From contig JAKUHH010000108.1 of the NCBI GenBank assembly GCA_022701365.1, forward strand, positions 619,821 to 683,820: a stretch of DNA of 64,000 bases, read 5' to 3'. Below the pieces are notes generated by a model that did not search any database, was not told where the DNA came from, and worked only from the letters and a program-made list of their open reading frames with translations. The stretch is from Mycocentrospora acerina (Eukaryota; Ascomycota; Dothideomycetes; Pleosporales). The first letter of the stretch is position 1. Every line of letters starts with the position of its first letter. A program made the translations under genes and the position numbers. Of the stretch, positions 9,692 through 21,450 are shown one piece after another.

Positions 9692-12652
9692 CTACGACCA
9701 CAACCCACTAACCGTCTCCACTCCTCTCTCAACCACAGCCTTGACCCTCGCCTTGAGTGGCTTATTCTCACACTCAACGTCCAAATCCTCCAACCAAACC
9801 TTTGCCACAAATCGATCAAATTTGATCTCAATACCCGGAACGGGAATGCCCAGGTTGTGTAACCGCTTAAGCTCCTGCTTGTCTTCTGGGGAGAATTCTG
9901 CGTCTGCGTCTGGGATCTCGTCTTCGGCGTCGAGGGACGTGGATGTCGAGGTTCGGGGGTACGCAATGGGCGAAACGGCGTCTTCGCCAAATTGTGCTTC
10001 AAGGAAGAGGAGCAGACGGGCGAGACGGGTGGCGGGGTCTGCTGTGCGGTGCGGGTGGGGGGGTTTGAAGCGATGAGAGAGTTGGGCCGATTGCTTTTCC
10101 GCGTCGTGGTTGTGGGAATGGCCGTGAGAGTGTTGGCGCGAGGATTCTGGAGTTTGTATATTAGTTATGTTAAATGTGATTAGTTGAAGGGTGGGTCAGG
10201 TGGAAACTTACGTCGTACGGCCGCGGGTGAGCTTTCAACCGTGAAGAGTACTGCGAGGACCGCATCTGCGATGCCGTCATTGATCACATTGCCCTCCCAT
10301 TCTACTTCTACACGTCCACCAGGTCTGACGAGAACATTGACGCAGTCCATGACTGTGAATTTGCTTTGCGTTCGGTTGATTTCTTCGTCGGCGTCTTCTT
10401 TTTCAACACCATTGCCATTGCCATTGACTTCTTTGCCATCTACAGCTGCATCGGTGATCTTACCCTCTGTGATGGCGCCAAATGTTCCCTCTAACGCCCA
10501 GCGGATCAAATCAATACCTGCGGCAGAGAGAGTGAGATGTTGACGACAGACAATTGTTGTGGTAGTGAGACCAGCATACTCCTTTAGTTCCTCAGGCGCC
10601 ATAAGAGAAATCTTGAAATCGTTTTGAATCAAAACGCCAGAGATCAAATCTACTCTCTCTACCTCGTCTTCTCCTTCGCCTTCCTCGCCTAGCGAGCGCG
10701 GTAGAGGTGGCTTTATGGAAGCGAGTTTGCCGACAACCTTTGCGATTTTGTCCTTTTTGAAAGGGATACGGACTTCCTCGCAATTGGCCGGTGAGTAGAT
10801 CTTTGTTGGTGTGGCCTTTTGGGCGTTGAAGCCTAAAAGCTTGGATTTCAAACGTGTCATGTTACCCTTCTCGCCGTGAACCAGAATCTGCGATGAGAGT
10901 GAGATTAGTATGTGTATTTTTACTCGTGCAGATCTAACAATGGCAGGATACTTACGACAACGGGCGCAGCAACTTCTTGTATAAACTCCATATTCTCTTT
11001 TCCATCGACGTGAGCGGCGAAACTGTATTCCTGAACTGTGCACCGCCGTGGTATCAGAGACTGTTCATTCTCTCTCTGACCCGGCCTACGTGAGTTATTT
11101 GCTGACCGTGTCATAATAGCAGGAATTTGATCAGGCTCGTGGACGATCTGCTTCGCCATAGTACCTTCAACGGAATAACCTGTAATAATGACTCCGTTCC
11201 TTGAATCTGGCGCCCATCGCTCGAGGAGCTCGCGCGAGGTACCGGATTGCATCATACCGGGCGACGCCAGCATGACACAGCCGCCGAGATCTTCGAAACG
11301 TTCGAGGTTCTTCAAGGATCGCACGAAGCGGAAATCCCAAGCTCCTCGTCTGCCTGTATCACCTTCGGCCTGAGCTTCTGCCATACGCTCCGCAAAAAGG
11401 CGTTTGATGTTATCGTTCATAGCACCGAGATACGTCTGGTAGACCTGCATACATCGCCGTGCCAAGCTGGAATTGTAGTAAATTGGTATTTTCTGGTACT
11501 GTGGATGCTTTGTCCAGTATTCATCTAGAATGAGCAGAAGTTCCTGCGCTCGACCAAGTGCGAATACGGGGAGTAGCGCTCGACCACCGCGATTCAGAAT
11601 GTCGGTAATAGACTTCATCAGTTGAGTTTCGCGCTCGACTCGCGGTGTGTGTGTCGAAATACCGAATGTGGACTCTGTGATGAGGACATCAATCTTGACG
11701 TTGGGCGGAACTGAAGCGGAAACCAGATGTCTGTCATCTTCTCTAGAGTAGTCTCCAGTGAAAAGAATCTTCAGACCAGCGATCTCAAGGAGGAACATGG
11801 CGGCTCCCAGGACGTGGCCAGCAGGATATGGAGTGATGCGAATACCAGAGACGGTGTGAGTTGTGTAGAAATCAATGGCCTGGATTTGCGGGAATGTGTT
11901 GAGATGGTCTTCCTCGGTGTACATTTGAATCTTCGTCTCTGAAGAGCTTGACATGTTGCCAACGCGGACCGAGTCTTGGATGAGCCATTTGTAGATGGCC
12001 TTTGTGGGATGTGTCATGAAGACGCGCCCCCTGAAGTTTGTCTTGGCCAGGACATATGGCAAAGAGGCGGCATGGTCGACGTGGAAACTAGCATGGTGTT
12101 AGCAAAGGAGTGGGGAAGGCAGCCGGTGTGCAGCTAGTGGACGTGGAGGGCTGATATGTACAGAATGGAAGGAATGCAGAAACAGGCACATCATCGAAGT
12201 CGAACTGGTATGATGCAAATAATATTCCATTGTTCTGATATACATGATGCTGGGTTGTATGTGTCCTCCACGCCAGTCCGACTGCAATGATGCGCCAGGT
12301 CCCGTCCCTCATGATGCTGAAGTCGAGTAACAAAGCGCGCATATACATACTGTGATATCAAAAGCACATCTACCGTGCTGAGATCGAATTCATCGTAGAA
12401 GGGCATGGCGGACAGACCTTCGTAGGCAGGATGCATGCCCGCATCAAGCTGTCGCCGTTAGCATGGCAAGCTTTTTTCTTCTTGGACCCGCGTTCAGCGC
12501 ACCATGACTGTCTTGCCCTTGTACTGAATAATGTGACACGAGCGTCCCACCTCATTGCCTCCTCCCAGACAGAGGAACATGAGCTCGTCCGAGGGATCAA
12601 TGGGCTCCTCGTCTTCGGGCGCCATGGCCGTGGCCTTTCTCTTGCTCGTCAT
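9692..12652 (-). CDS. YSH1: Pre-mRNA 3'-end endonuclease YSH1 (CPSF73)
   Basis: Five exons (12652-12503, 12448-12351, 12087-10956, 10887-10212, 10146-9692) give about 836 residues. The enzyme is the zinc-dependent nuclease that cuts pre-mRNA before polyadenylation in the nuclear cleavage and polyadenylation factor. The metallo-beta-lactamase signature HFHVDHAASLPY falls across the second splice at residues 83-94, giving the HxHxDH zinc motif. LFTGDYSREDDRHL and GHVLGAAMFLLEI follow, then the beta-CASP domain with ESTFG, PVFALGRAQELLLILDEYW and ASPGMMQSG, and finally FAAHVDGKENMEFI with the last zinc-binding His. The C-terminal third is the dimerisation domain shared with CPSF100. An insertion in the C-terminal region is His-rich (QHSHGHSHNHD). 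Intron 1 has a weak donor, GTGCGC. It is divergent from TAF4. Confidence 0.93.
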
Positions 12653-13162
12653 GGCTGCTGCGGTGCCTTGCCCGGGTGGGTGGGATTAGTAGAGAGCGAC
12701 GAGCAGGTGGTGCGAGCTGTTGGCAGAGGCGTGGACAGCGCTGAGAAGGAAGGCGCACGTCGGCGGTGGACGGGCCCTGGACTTGCAGCAGGTTAGTCAG
12801 GCGGGCAGCGTCAAACGCGAGTGTAGACGCGTCCAGCTGCAACTGTCCTCGGCAGAAGAGGGCGGCGAGTGGCAGAGTGGGTGGTGGACGTCCTGGGCGC
12901 CGTTGCGCGCTCCTTTGTTTCGCGCGCGCGCGCCAAGAGTCGAGTCTGTGCGGGCGTTCTCAGCGAACTTCGTGCCTGGTCGACTTGACCCGACACACCA
13001 ACAACGCGCCTGCCAGCCCATCGCCCGCACACGACCGTCCCTGCCTCCCGCATCAGCAGCCTTGCCCAGCACGCGACAGGAGCGGTTGAGACGGCCCCCG
13101 CATGATACGACAGTAGGCCGCCGCGAGCCCGAGCACTCCCCCCGGGGAAAGCGCCGCCCAAC
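12653..13162. promoter_or_regulatory. Divergent promoter, YSH1 / TAF4
   Basis: 510 GC-rich base pairs shared by two nuclear gene-expression factors transcribed in opposite directions. A CGCGCGCGCG run lies at about 12921-12932. Open frames on both strands reflect the GC bias. No TATA box is obvious. Confidence 0.55.
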
Positions 13163-15185
13163 ATGGCGCATCCTCAATACAACAGCCACGGCCAGCAGCA
13201 GCAGCAACAGTACCCGCCCAACGTGCAATACCCGCCGCCCGTACAGACGCAGAACCTGAACCCGCAGCAGCCGCCGCGCCCTTTCTCGCCGCACTCGTAC
13301 CAGCAGTCGTCGCCAGCCATGTCGCCGACCATGGGCAGCGGCATCCCCCCCGCGAAGCGACAGCGCCTCTCGCCGAACCCAACGTCACCCGCACCGTTCC
13401 AGTCGCCGTATGCCGCTCCCCAGTATCCCATGTCGCCATACGCCAGCTCGCCGCAGAACACAGGCTACCTCTCTCTGCCGCAGTCGCCAGTCGCCCAGCA
13501 ACCAGCGCCCTTCCACCAGCCCCAGCCATACCAGCACCCAAGCAACGTGGGCCAGCTGCCGCAACAGCCGCCGCCAAGCTCCATGCCGCCGCCAAAGGTG
13601 CCATACAGCAAGGCGCAGGATGGGGAGCTGGAGAAGGCGAATGCGCGCGACTTGGACGTCAACAACATTAGCGATGTGCTTACAGGATCTGGCATCGATC
13701 TGCGCGCCGAAGAAGACAACCTGCTACAGAGCTACGGAACTCGGAGTTACGGAGCATCGTTCAATTCGCAGGCCTCGACCTCTACCGCGTCGCCGCACGG
13801 GAGCTTCAACAACTGGGGGCAGCAGTCCAACCACGGCGCCTACCAGGGGACTGGCGCATTGAGCCAGCCCATGTCGCAACAGCAACACGAAGCCGAGTTT
13901 CTTAGGAAGCATGAGCAGGCTGCGCGGACATTGAACGAATCGGCCCAGCAGACCCTGACCAATCCGTTCTTGCTCGCCAACGTCATCAGACAACGCTTGG
14001 CAAGACGTGCGTACGAGCACGGTATCACGATTAATGTGGATGGATTGTTTGACAAGATTCCTGAAAAGACGCCGCGAGACATTACGCGGACCACACAAGC
14101 TGCTGCCAATGGCGAACAAGTGGTGGGATTGGAGGCTGCCAGTTTGCTCAACCAAAACGCTCCACTGGTTGAGATTATTTCCCTTCTGACATTAGCTGCC
14201 GAAGACCGCATTCGAACGTTTGTGGAAGACGCGTTTGCGTTGAGTCAGGGACGTCAGAATACATCTCACGGCATAATCCCACCCCAATTGGTGGACCTTG
14301 CTGTGGTACAGGACGACGCGGTGCCGAAAATGGTGACACCCGTGAACCTTTTGAAGACACCATGGGAGGCACCAGAAAGCGCTGTTAGCCCGCCCACGAC
14401 AGCGAACAAACGTAAGTCTAGGGATTGTAAATAGGGTGTAGAGATGGCTAACAGAGGTAGAATTGCCCAACGCAGCCCGGCTTCCTACGCCTCCAAGTGA
14501 AGCGCCTCCCACCCCTCAACGAACATACCAGAGCAGGAATCACGTTGCGGAAGCACTCAAGCGACGACTCGAAGCTGACGAGAAATTTGAGAAGCTGCGG
14601 ATCCAGAAGCGGCAGCAACGTCTGCAGGGCAACTCTGGCATTTCGGCAGACACGCCTCAAGCGCTACCACTTCCACCAATAGACAAGATGACGAAGAAGG
14701 AGATAGCAGCAAGGGCCAAGGCAGGGCAGACGGACGATGTGCTGCACCGCAAAGCCAACGAGACGGCCAGTATGGCACTCGGAAAGAAGAAGAAATACTC
14801 GTGGATGACGGGCGGTGGCGGCGGTGGGGGTGGGGGCGGAGGTGGAGGAGGGGGAGGAGGAGGGGGGGGAGGTGGTGGCGGAGGTGGTGGATCAGGGACT
14901 GCAACGCCACGACAGGCTGCTAGTACAGGTGGCAGCGGCACGGCCACGCCTGCAGCACCAGCCATTGAGCAGGGACTGAGGGCCAAGAAGAGAACATTTG
15001 GCGAAAGCATCGAGCAGTCTGACATTGGTGCGAAGATTCAGGTCAGAGACCTGGTGCACGTGCTGGAGAATGACGGCAGGGAGAAGAAGACGCTCACGAC
15101 GATTCTCGCGCGGCTCAAGAACACGGAGCGGGACGAGAAGAGGGCAGAGTACGACAGGAGAGTGGCGGGTGTGGCGGCGAGGTAA
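13163..15185 (+). CDS. TAF4: TFIID subunit TAF4
   Basis: Two exons (13163-14411 and 14461-15185, acceptor could also be 14455) give about 657 residues. The first 230 residues are Gln/Pro/Ser-rich, as in metazoan and fungal TAF4. Residues about 245-350 (EAEFLRKHEQAARTLN ... FLLANVIRQRLARRAYEHG ... LLTLAAEDRIRTFVEDAF) form the TAF4 C-terminal homology region, which contains the histone-fold that pairs with TAF12. The second exon carries the charged helix HVAEALKRRLEADEKFEKLR, the signature KANETASMALGKKKKYSWM and a C-terminal segment IQVRDLVHVLEND. Between them is a pure run of 27 glycines (14811-14891). TAF4 is a scaffold of TFIID in RNA polymerase II initiation. The stop codon lies in AGGTAAGG, which also resembles a splice donor. 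Confidence 0.9.
14811..14891 (+). repeat. 27-codon polyglycine tract in TAF4
   Basis: An uninterrupted run of 27 GGN codons, imperfect at the third base, sits between the KKKKYSWM motif and a Ser/Thr/Ala-rich linker. The mixed codons suggest a stable rather than recently expanded tract. Confidence 0.95.
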
Positions 15186-16215
15186 GGTGACATCTATTCA
15201 TTCCATGTGCATTATTTTCCATGACATGAGCGCTGGCGTTTGGGCAGAAAGGAGGGGGATTTTTTTGCATTGTATCCCAAGGGCTGGGATAACTTGGAAT
15301 CTGGGAGGGTTTGGGGAAAAGAAGCGAAAAGAGTGAGGGTTGGGATGGATGCGAGGGCAGCGAATAATAAAGTTTCAAAGCACGTGCATGACGTTGTTTG
15401 TGTGTGTATGTGGGCGTGGGCGTGTTTGTGGATGTGTGTATATTTGTGGAGAAGACGCGACATGCAGGACAACCAGAAAAAAAAGCAGGCCAGGACGAAC
15501 AAGGGAATTGGTATGGCATGGCATGGCTTGGCTTGGCGTGCTAGGACATGTGTGTGTGTGTGTGTGTGTGTTCAGCTACGTGTGGGTTCAGCTAGGGCTG
15601 AGGTCAGGCACGGCCAATGGCAGGGGCACGATTGGCGCAACAGGCGCTGAGGAATGTGCCGTGAGGGGTGGGGTGTGTTTGGTTGTTGGGGGCGAGTGCT
15701 GGACGGGGGAAGGAAGGTCAGTGCTGGACGAGGGAAGAGGGAAGGAGAGGGAATGGGGTGAGAGAGTCAGCGCCAGAGTCAAGGCGAGGAGAGAGAGAGA
15801 GAGAGAGCGAGCGAGCGAGCGAGGCGTGGGCGGTGGGACGGCGGCTTGTTCTGGCCAGCCAGGCTGGCCAGGTGGGGTGCGGTGCGGTGCGGTGCTTGAC
15901 CGGTGTCATGGACGGCGAGGCCTGACCGCGGAGCCCCTCGACGACACGCTTCGTGGCCCCAGGACAGACGCTGCACTGAGCATTGCGCATCCAGCACTGA
16001 GCATTGGCCGTTGGGCATTCCGCACTGTGCCCAGGACCGCCCCAGGACTGCCCCAGGACTGCGCCGCGCAAGGTGGCAGCAGCTGCATCAGGCTCAGGCG
16101 CAGGCTCAGGCTGTGTCGCCGTCGGTGCATTGCCCAGCGCTGCACCCGTCAGCCGCGCAGCTCGCCCACTATCCTTGACCCCCCCACCCGCCTCTCCAGC
16201 CCTCCTCCTCGCTCC
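15186..16215. promoter_or_regulatory. Repeat-rich intergenic region before the Hsp70-like gene
   Basis: 1030 bp between two plus-strand genes. It contains a (TG)11 run near 15549-15570, a (GA)n then (GAGC)n purine tract at 15789-15823, a 21-nt near-perfect palindrome at 15851-15871, four GGTGC copies ending about 15895, two copies of GCACTGAGCATTG (about 15973 and 15993), and three CCCAGGACYGC units at about 16030-16062. Open frames here are a by-product of GC bias. The promoter and 5' leader of the Hsp70-like gene must lie at its right end, which is CT-rich. Confidence 0.6.
15789..15823. repeat. (GA)n/(GAGC)n purine tract
   Basis: Alternating GA run passing into GAGC repeats in the intergenic region upstream of the Hsp70-like gene. 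Confidence 0.9.
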
Positions 16216-18701
16216 ATGACTTCCATGAACGCGAGGTTCAAGAACCTAGTCGGTTCGAAACGCAAGAGCTCGTCGCACACGCCGTCGCAATCCTCGCAGG
16301 GCTCGTCGACGCCCACTGGCTCCCAGCACCCCACCTCGCTCTCGCCCCAGGCCTCCAACTCGAGCAACTCGTCGCTCCCCATGAACCCCAACAACCCCAA
16401 CATGGGCCGCCCGCCCTCGTACACGTACGCTCCCCCCGCCGGCCTCGCCCCCGGCCAGCACCCGCACCAGCACCAGCACCAGCAGGGCCGCCCGCAGTCG
16501 CCGCTGCCGCCCATCAACACGGGCGCGCCTGCTGGCTATCCAAACCCCGGCGCCGCGCCCTATGGCGGAGGAGGGGGAGGAGGAGGCTACGGTGCCCCCC
16601 CGCAAGCTGGCCCGCCTGGCTACCCCCCCAACCCAGCTGCCAACCCAGCAGCTGGCGGATATGGGGGAGGCTATGGCGCCCCGCCGCCCGCTGCGCCTGC
16701 AGTCTACAACCGGCCCTCGGGCATGGCAGAGGTCGCCGGCGAGGGGCGCTCCAAGGCCCAGCTCATCGTTGGCATTGACTTTGTGAGTGTGCACCCCACC
16801 TGCCGCCAGGCCTCGACGCCTGCCGCCGCACAGCAGCTGACGACGTGAATTAAAAAAAAAGGGCACCACCTTTTCTGGCGTCGCCTTTGCCTTTGCCACC
16901 AACACTGAGGCCAAGGAGGACATCATCACCGAATGGCCCGGTGCCGGCAACCAGACAAAGCAAAAGGTATGTCGCGACGTTGGACGATTGCGCATGCGCA
17001 CAACAGCTCACATGGCAGGCAGATCCCTACCGTGCTCTACTACGACCAGTACCAGAAGGTCGTGGGGTGGGGCCCTGACATTGCCGATGCACTGGCCCCT
17101 ACCGGTTACCCCAAGCCTGGCGTGCAAAAGGTCGAATGGTTCAAGTTGCAGCTCATGCTGTCTGGCAACACGTACATTGACCCCATCAACCTGCCCCCGC
17201 TACCCCCGGGCAAGTCGGAGATTGATGTGGCTGCCGACTACCTCTTCCACCTGCGGCAGGCCATGCGCAACCAGCTCCAGAAGACGCTCGGCGAAGTCTT
17301 CAACCGAGAAGAGCGCAACATTCGATACTACTTGACTGTGCCCGCCATCTGGAACGATGCTGGAAAGGCTGCAACCCGTGCTGCAGCCATCCAGGCCGGT
17401 TTTCTTCGTGATGAAAACGACAACCGGCTGACGCTCATCACCGAGCCCGAGGCTGCTGCCATGTTCTGCTCCAAGACTGGCCTCCTAAACCTTAAAATTC
17501 ATGACGCCGTCTTGATTGTTGACTGCGGCGGTGGTACGGTTGATCTGATTGCCTACGAGGTTGAAGAAGAGCAGCCATTCTCCGTGGCCGAGTGCACAGC
17601 AGGGTCCGGTGACTCGTGCGGTTCGACTGCTCTGAACCGCAACTTTAGCAACATTCTGCGCGCAAAGATTAGGAAGATGAAACTGCCAGACGGCTCAAAG
17701 ACTGCCGGCAAAGTCTACGCCAAATGCATCATGGACTTTGAGAACAGGATAAAGGCTGATTTCCGCAACAACGGCCAGAAGTGGGCTGTTGATGTCGGCA
17801 TCGAGGCCGAGTTTCCCGAGGCTGGCATCGAGGAGGGCTATATGACGTTTACAAACGAGGAGATTCTACAGTGCTTTGAGCCGGTCGTTAACCGCATCCT
17901 GGAGTTGGTCAGAAACCAAATCATTGCCATTCAGGCGCAGAACAGGGCGTTGCAGGTAAGCAGGTGTTTGCGCCATGTTGATTGCCATTGAACGCTGACA
18001 CCACCCCAGAATGTGCTTGTTGTTGGTGGTTTCGGTGCATCGGAATACCTCTTCCAGCAAATCAAGCTCCATGTACCCCCCCAATTCCAGTCCAAGGTCG
18101 TCCGACCCATGGACTCTGTCGCTGCTATCGTCAAGGGCGCCGTCACCGCCGGTATTACAGAACGTATCGTCACACACCGTGTTGCGCGCCGGCATTACCT
18201 CATGGCTACCCTGCAGCCATTCAAAGAGGGTCATCACCCCGAGCAGTACCGCGTTCCCTCTTTGGACGGGAAAGACCGTTGCAAGTACACACGCCAGATC
18301 TTTGTGCAAAAGGGACAGCGTGTCAAGATTGGCGAGCCTGTCAAGGTGTCTTTCTTCAGGCAAGTCGCGCCTGGTGCTACACTCATGTACGAGGACATTT
18401 TGTATGTGTGTGATGATGATGTTTGCCCCGAGTACACAAAAGACCCTCGTAAGTTCCCTTGTCCTCTCATATGTCCAAGTACGTTTACTGACAGTGCGTA
18501 GGCATCAAGGAGGTCGTCACACTCACTTCAGATCTTTCCAAGAAGAACCTCGAGAAGGACTTTGAGCGCATGGACACCCCACAGGGCACCTTTTACCGAG
18601 TGTACTTTGATATCTACCTTACGCTCGATGGTTCGGAATTTAACGCCGAGTTGGTGTGCCAAGGCGAGGTCATGGGCAGATGCACAGCCAGGTTCAGGTA
18701 G
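16216..18701 (+). CDS. Hsp70-superfamily ATPase, HSPA12-like
   Basis: Five exons (16216-16782, 16862-16966, 17023-17955, 18010-18448, 18502-18701) encode about 747 residues. Residues 1-180 are a disordered Ser, then Pro/Gly/Tyr/Gln-rich extension. The actin-like ATPase core then starts with IVGIDFGTTFSGVAFA, the phosphate-1 loop, which is assembled across the first splice. Phosphate-2 is VLIVDCGGGTVDLIAYEV and the adenosine motif is NVLVVGGFGASEYL. Spacing and sequence fit the divergent HSPA12-type proteins rather than canonical cytosolic Hsp70; there is no EEVD end. The C-terminal part is short, without a clear classical substrate-binding lid. Intron 1 ends in a run of A then AAG, an unusual purine-rich acceptor. 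Such proteins are common in fungi and mostly uncharacterised. Confidence 0.85.
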
Positions 18702-19656
18702 ACATGTGTATATTTCGGGATGTGGGAAAAGTTCTGACTAGAAATAATGATGACCTAGCGTGTATGGAGCGAATGCACGCGTGAGAGAGATAGAGAGAGA
18801 GAGACGGTCATGGTGTTGCAGTTTTTATTCTTTCCAAAGTTGGCCTATCTGTTGATCTGACTGACAGCATACCCCCCAAATGTTTCAATAAAAACTCTTA
18901 TTCCTATGCCTTGTTCTGCGGCAAGAGTGAGAAGACGCCTCGCTTGGCGTTGTGATTGTGAGTGATGTTTGAGTGGACAATTGAGCATGGCCAATCAACG
19001 CACTTCTCCCCTTTTCTCATCTCGCAATGTTACAAACAGGCACGCCGTGGCTTGACAGCAGGAATCGATAGTCACCGGGAAGCTCTCGTATACGCTTCGA
19101 GCTGCCTAGGAAGGAGGTCGTCGCATGATGGGTGTGGCGGTGCTGTTGCTGCGGCGGCGCGCTGAGATCGGCGTGTTTCACCACCAGTCAGGTCAGTCCG
19201 GTCTGCCTTGCGCCAGCACCCAGCAGCCAGGCTCCAGCACCCATGACTCTATCCTCTCAGCTGTCTATCCATCTCCCTTTCTTCCTAAGTTTTGTCCACT
19301 CTTTTTTGTAGCGCTAATTTTGTCAGTGTTTGGCTCTGTATTATCTTGTTAAATAACCTGTCTGTCATTCTGTGTGTCTGCTGTCTACAGTTGTTGAAAG
19401 GCGAGTGAGTGAGCGTCTTGGTGCTCGTAAGGCTGTGGGTTGGGAGATTTTGAACTAGGGATTGGATTGGATTGAACTGAATTTCGGAGAGGCTTGAGAG
19501 GAGCAGTTTGAAGAAGGCAACGTGTGCTCTTGAGCAGATGAAAGTCGGGGAATTAAGACTTGGCCTTGTTGCTTGAAGCCCGACTTTTACGAGCGACCGC
19601 GGTCACGACTATTACTACTACCACTTCAGCGATCCAACCACATACGCATCATCGAG
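18702..19656. promoter_or_regulatory. Intergenic region before the F-box-like gene
   Basis: 955 bp between two plus-strand genes. A (GA)n run lies at about 18783-18803 in the 3' flank of the Hsp70-like gene, with an AATAAA at about 18887. The rest holds the promoter of the next gene. Short open frames around 18962-19352 have no recognisable content. Confidence 0.55.
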
Positions 19657-21036
19657 ATGATTTCCATGTTGTCAAACGTCGGAGGTTTGTCTTCATGGCT
19701 CTCCTCGTCCACTTCCACATCTACAGCACCCGTAATCACGCTCGTCGCCCTCCTCTTTCCTCTTTCAATCTACTGCCTCTATACACGATACCAAGACATA
19801 AAAGCCAAACACGCAAAGCCGTTTGCTTTTACATCTCTTCCACGCGAGCTACGGGATATGGTATACACGCATCTTCTCGTTGAACACGTCTATCCTGGGC
19901 CGCGCCCTGTCACGCCACCTAGTTCCTCGTCTTGGATAAGCATGGCTTTCCAGAAATGGCTTATACGTTCGCTAAGGTATCGCTCGTGGGTCCTGGTACG
20001 CCCATCCATCCACGCTGTCCCGGCCCCAGTTCCACAACCTACATCCTTTTCATGGGTAGATCCTAGGCGGTGGATAGCACGCTCGCAACCTCAAGCAACA
20101 TCCTCCATCTTCCCTGTCCTACCTCCCCTCCTATCACTCACCTCCTCTTCATCATCATGGATATCATCATGGATAAACCCCCAACGATGGCTTGCACGCT
20201 CCCTACGCCCCGGGTCCCACGCAACCCGACAAAGCACCCGTATCATCCTTGCAAACAAGCAACTCCACACCGAATTCATGGACCTCATGTGCAGAAAACG
20301 TACCCTACACCTCACCGTCTCGCCGGAAAACTTTAACATTCCCACTCTTGCCTCATCCCCCCTTCCTACCAACACCATCAACACCACCACCACTCCTACT
20401 ACTACTCCTACTCCTACTACTATTACTAGCCCATCTCCCAACGCCAACGAAAACGACGACAACATGGAAAAAATCTGGCACATCCCCGCCTCCTCCCTAT
20501 CCCAAGCCCGCACCGCAACCCTCCGCCTCATCACCACGTCGCGCATGCTCGGCGTCACAGACCCACGCAACATGAAGAGCGAGGAGTGGGGCCTCGCACG
20601 CCGCATCCAGCGCGAGCTGAGCGGGATGCGCAAGGTCGGGGACTTTGGGCTCGAGGTCACTGCTGTGGGGGACCCGCTGTGGAATCCCCTGTGGATCTGG
20701 TGGCATGCTAGACGGGGGGTAGGGGATATGGGTATGGATGCGGATGTGGATGTGAATGGTGAAGACGGAAATGGAAATGGAAGTGGAAATGGAAGTGGAA
20801 GCGAAAGTGGAAGCGAAAGTGAAGGTGGAGAGATAGGCCCGAGATTTACAAAAATCACCTTTTCGCTCGATACATGGTCGCCTGGGGAGAATCATCTCCG
20901 CCGCGATGCCGAGGGGAGGTGGGTGTGGTGCTGTGGGAGTGGACACGAGGTGGGCAAGGATGGGGGGAGAGACATGTCGATTCGAGAGTTTTGCGCGAGG
21001 TTGTATCTCGAGTGTGGGGTTTGTCGAAAGGATTGA
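19657..21036 (+). CDS. F-box-like protein with an N-terminal membrane segment
   Basis: A single exon of 459 residues from the first in-frame ATG. Residues about 24-43 form one hydrophobic segment (VITLVALLFPLSIYCLY). Straight after it comes AFTSLPRELRDMVYTHLL (57-74), the short F-box-like/2EXR motif common in fungal proteins. The middle has two related segments, WVDPRRWIARS and WINPQRWLARSL, which look like an internal duplication. A Thr/Pro-rich stretch and a Gly/Asn/Ser/Glu repeat (from GAANNGGAAG-type DNA) follow. No catalytic motif is visible. F-box-like proteins may recruit substrates to ubiquitin ligases, but here that is unproven. The stop codon is the first TGA of a (TGAG)8 microsatellite. 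Confidence 0.6.
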   Translation: MISMLSNVGGLSSWLSSSTSTSTAPVITLVALLFPLSIYCLYTRYQDIKAKHAKPFAFTSLPRELRDMVYTHLLVEHVYPGPRPVTPPSSSSWISMAFQKWLIRSLRYRSWVLVRPSIHAVPAPVPQPTSFSWVDPRRWIARSQPQATSSIFPVLPPLLSLTSSSSSWISSWINPQRWLARSLRPGSHATRQSTRIILANKQLHTEFMDLMCRKRTLHLTVSPENFNIPTLASSPLPTNTINTTTTPTTTPTPTTITSPSPNANENDDNMEKIWHIPASSLSQARTATLRLITTSRMLGVTDPRNMKSEEWGLARRIQRELSGMRKVGDFGLEVTAVGDPLWNPLWIWWHARRGVGDMGMDADVDVNGEDGNGNGSGNGSGSESGSESEGGEIGPRFTKITFSLDTWSPGENHLRRDAEGRWVWCCGSGHEVGKDGGRDMSIREFCARLYLECGVCRKD

Positions 21037-21065
21037 GTGAGTGAGTGAGTGAGTGAGTGAGTGAG
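21034..21065 (+). repeat. (TGAG)8 microsatellite overlapping a stop codon
   Basis: Eight perfect TGAG units; the first TGA is the stop codon of the F-box-like gene. Confidence 0.95.
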
Positions 21066-21450
21066 TTAGTGAGTAAGTGGGAGAGATGCCATGTCCATGT
21101 ATAACGATGATGATGATGGAAAGGGGGTTGTGAGAGAAACAAGGTCGGTCACGAATTTACACTGGCTATTGATGAGGAGAGGGGAGGTGGGGGGTTTTTT
21201 TTTCTTCTTCTCTTCTCTCTAAGCGTGTGGTCAATTCGAGTGTGTATTGATTGCAGAAAGGAGAGATTGGTAGGATTCTCAAGAGTCATTAATCTTAATA
21301 TATATCTCTATGTTTAAATTTCTGTTCATCTGTTCGTCTCTTGGTAACTTCTCTCTCTCTCTTATTCTCTTTCTGTCTCTCTTTCTCTCTCGCGCTCGCA
21401 CTCGCGCTCGCTTCCTCGCTCTCTATCTACCTACCTACCTACCTACCTAC
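21037..21450. other. Convergent spacer with microsatellites
   Basis: 3' flanks of the F-box-like gene and the cupin gene. Besides the TGAG run, it has CT-rich (CTCT)n stretches at about 21350-21425 and the (CTAC)7 run that reaches into the cupin stop codon. No gene is seen. Confidence 0.6.

Noticed and set aside
15340..16848. 502-codon open frame running into exon 1 of the Hsp70-like gene
   Set aside because: The upstream part is translated simple repeats (TG, GA, GAGC); the real start is the ATG at 16216, just before the disordered head.
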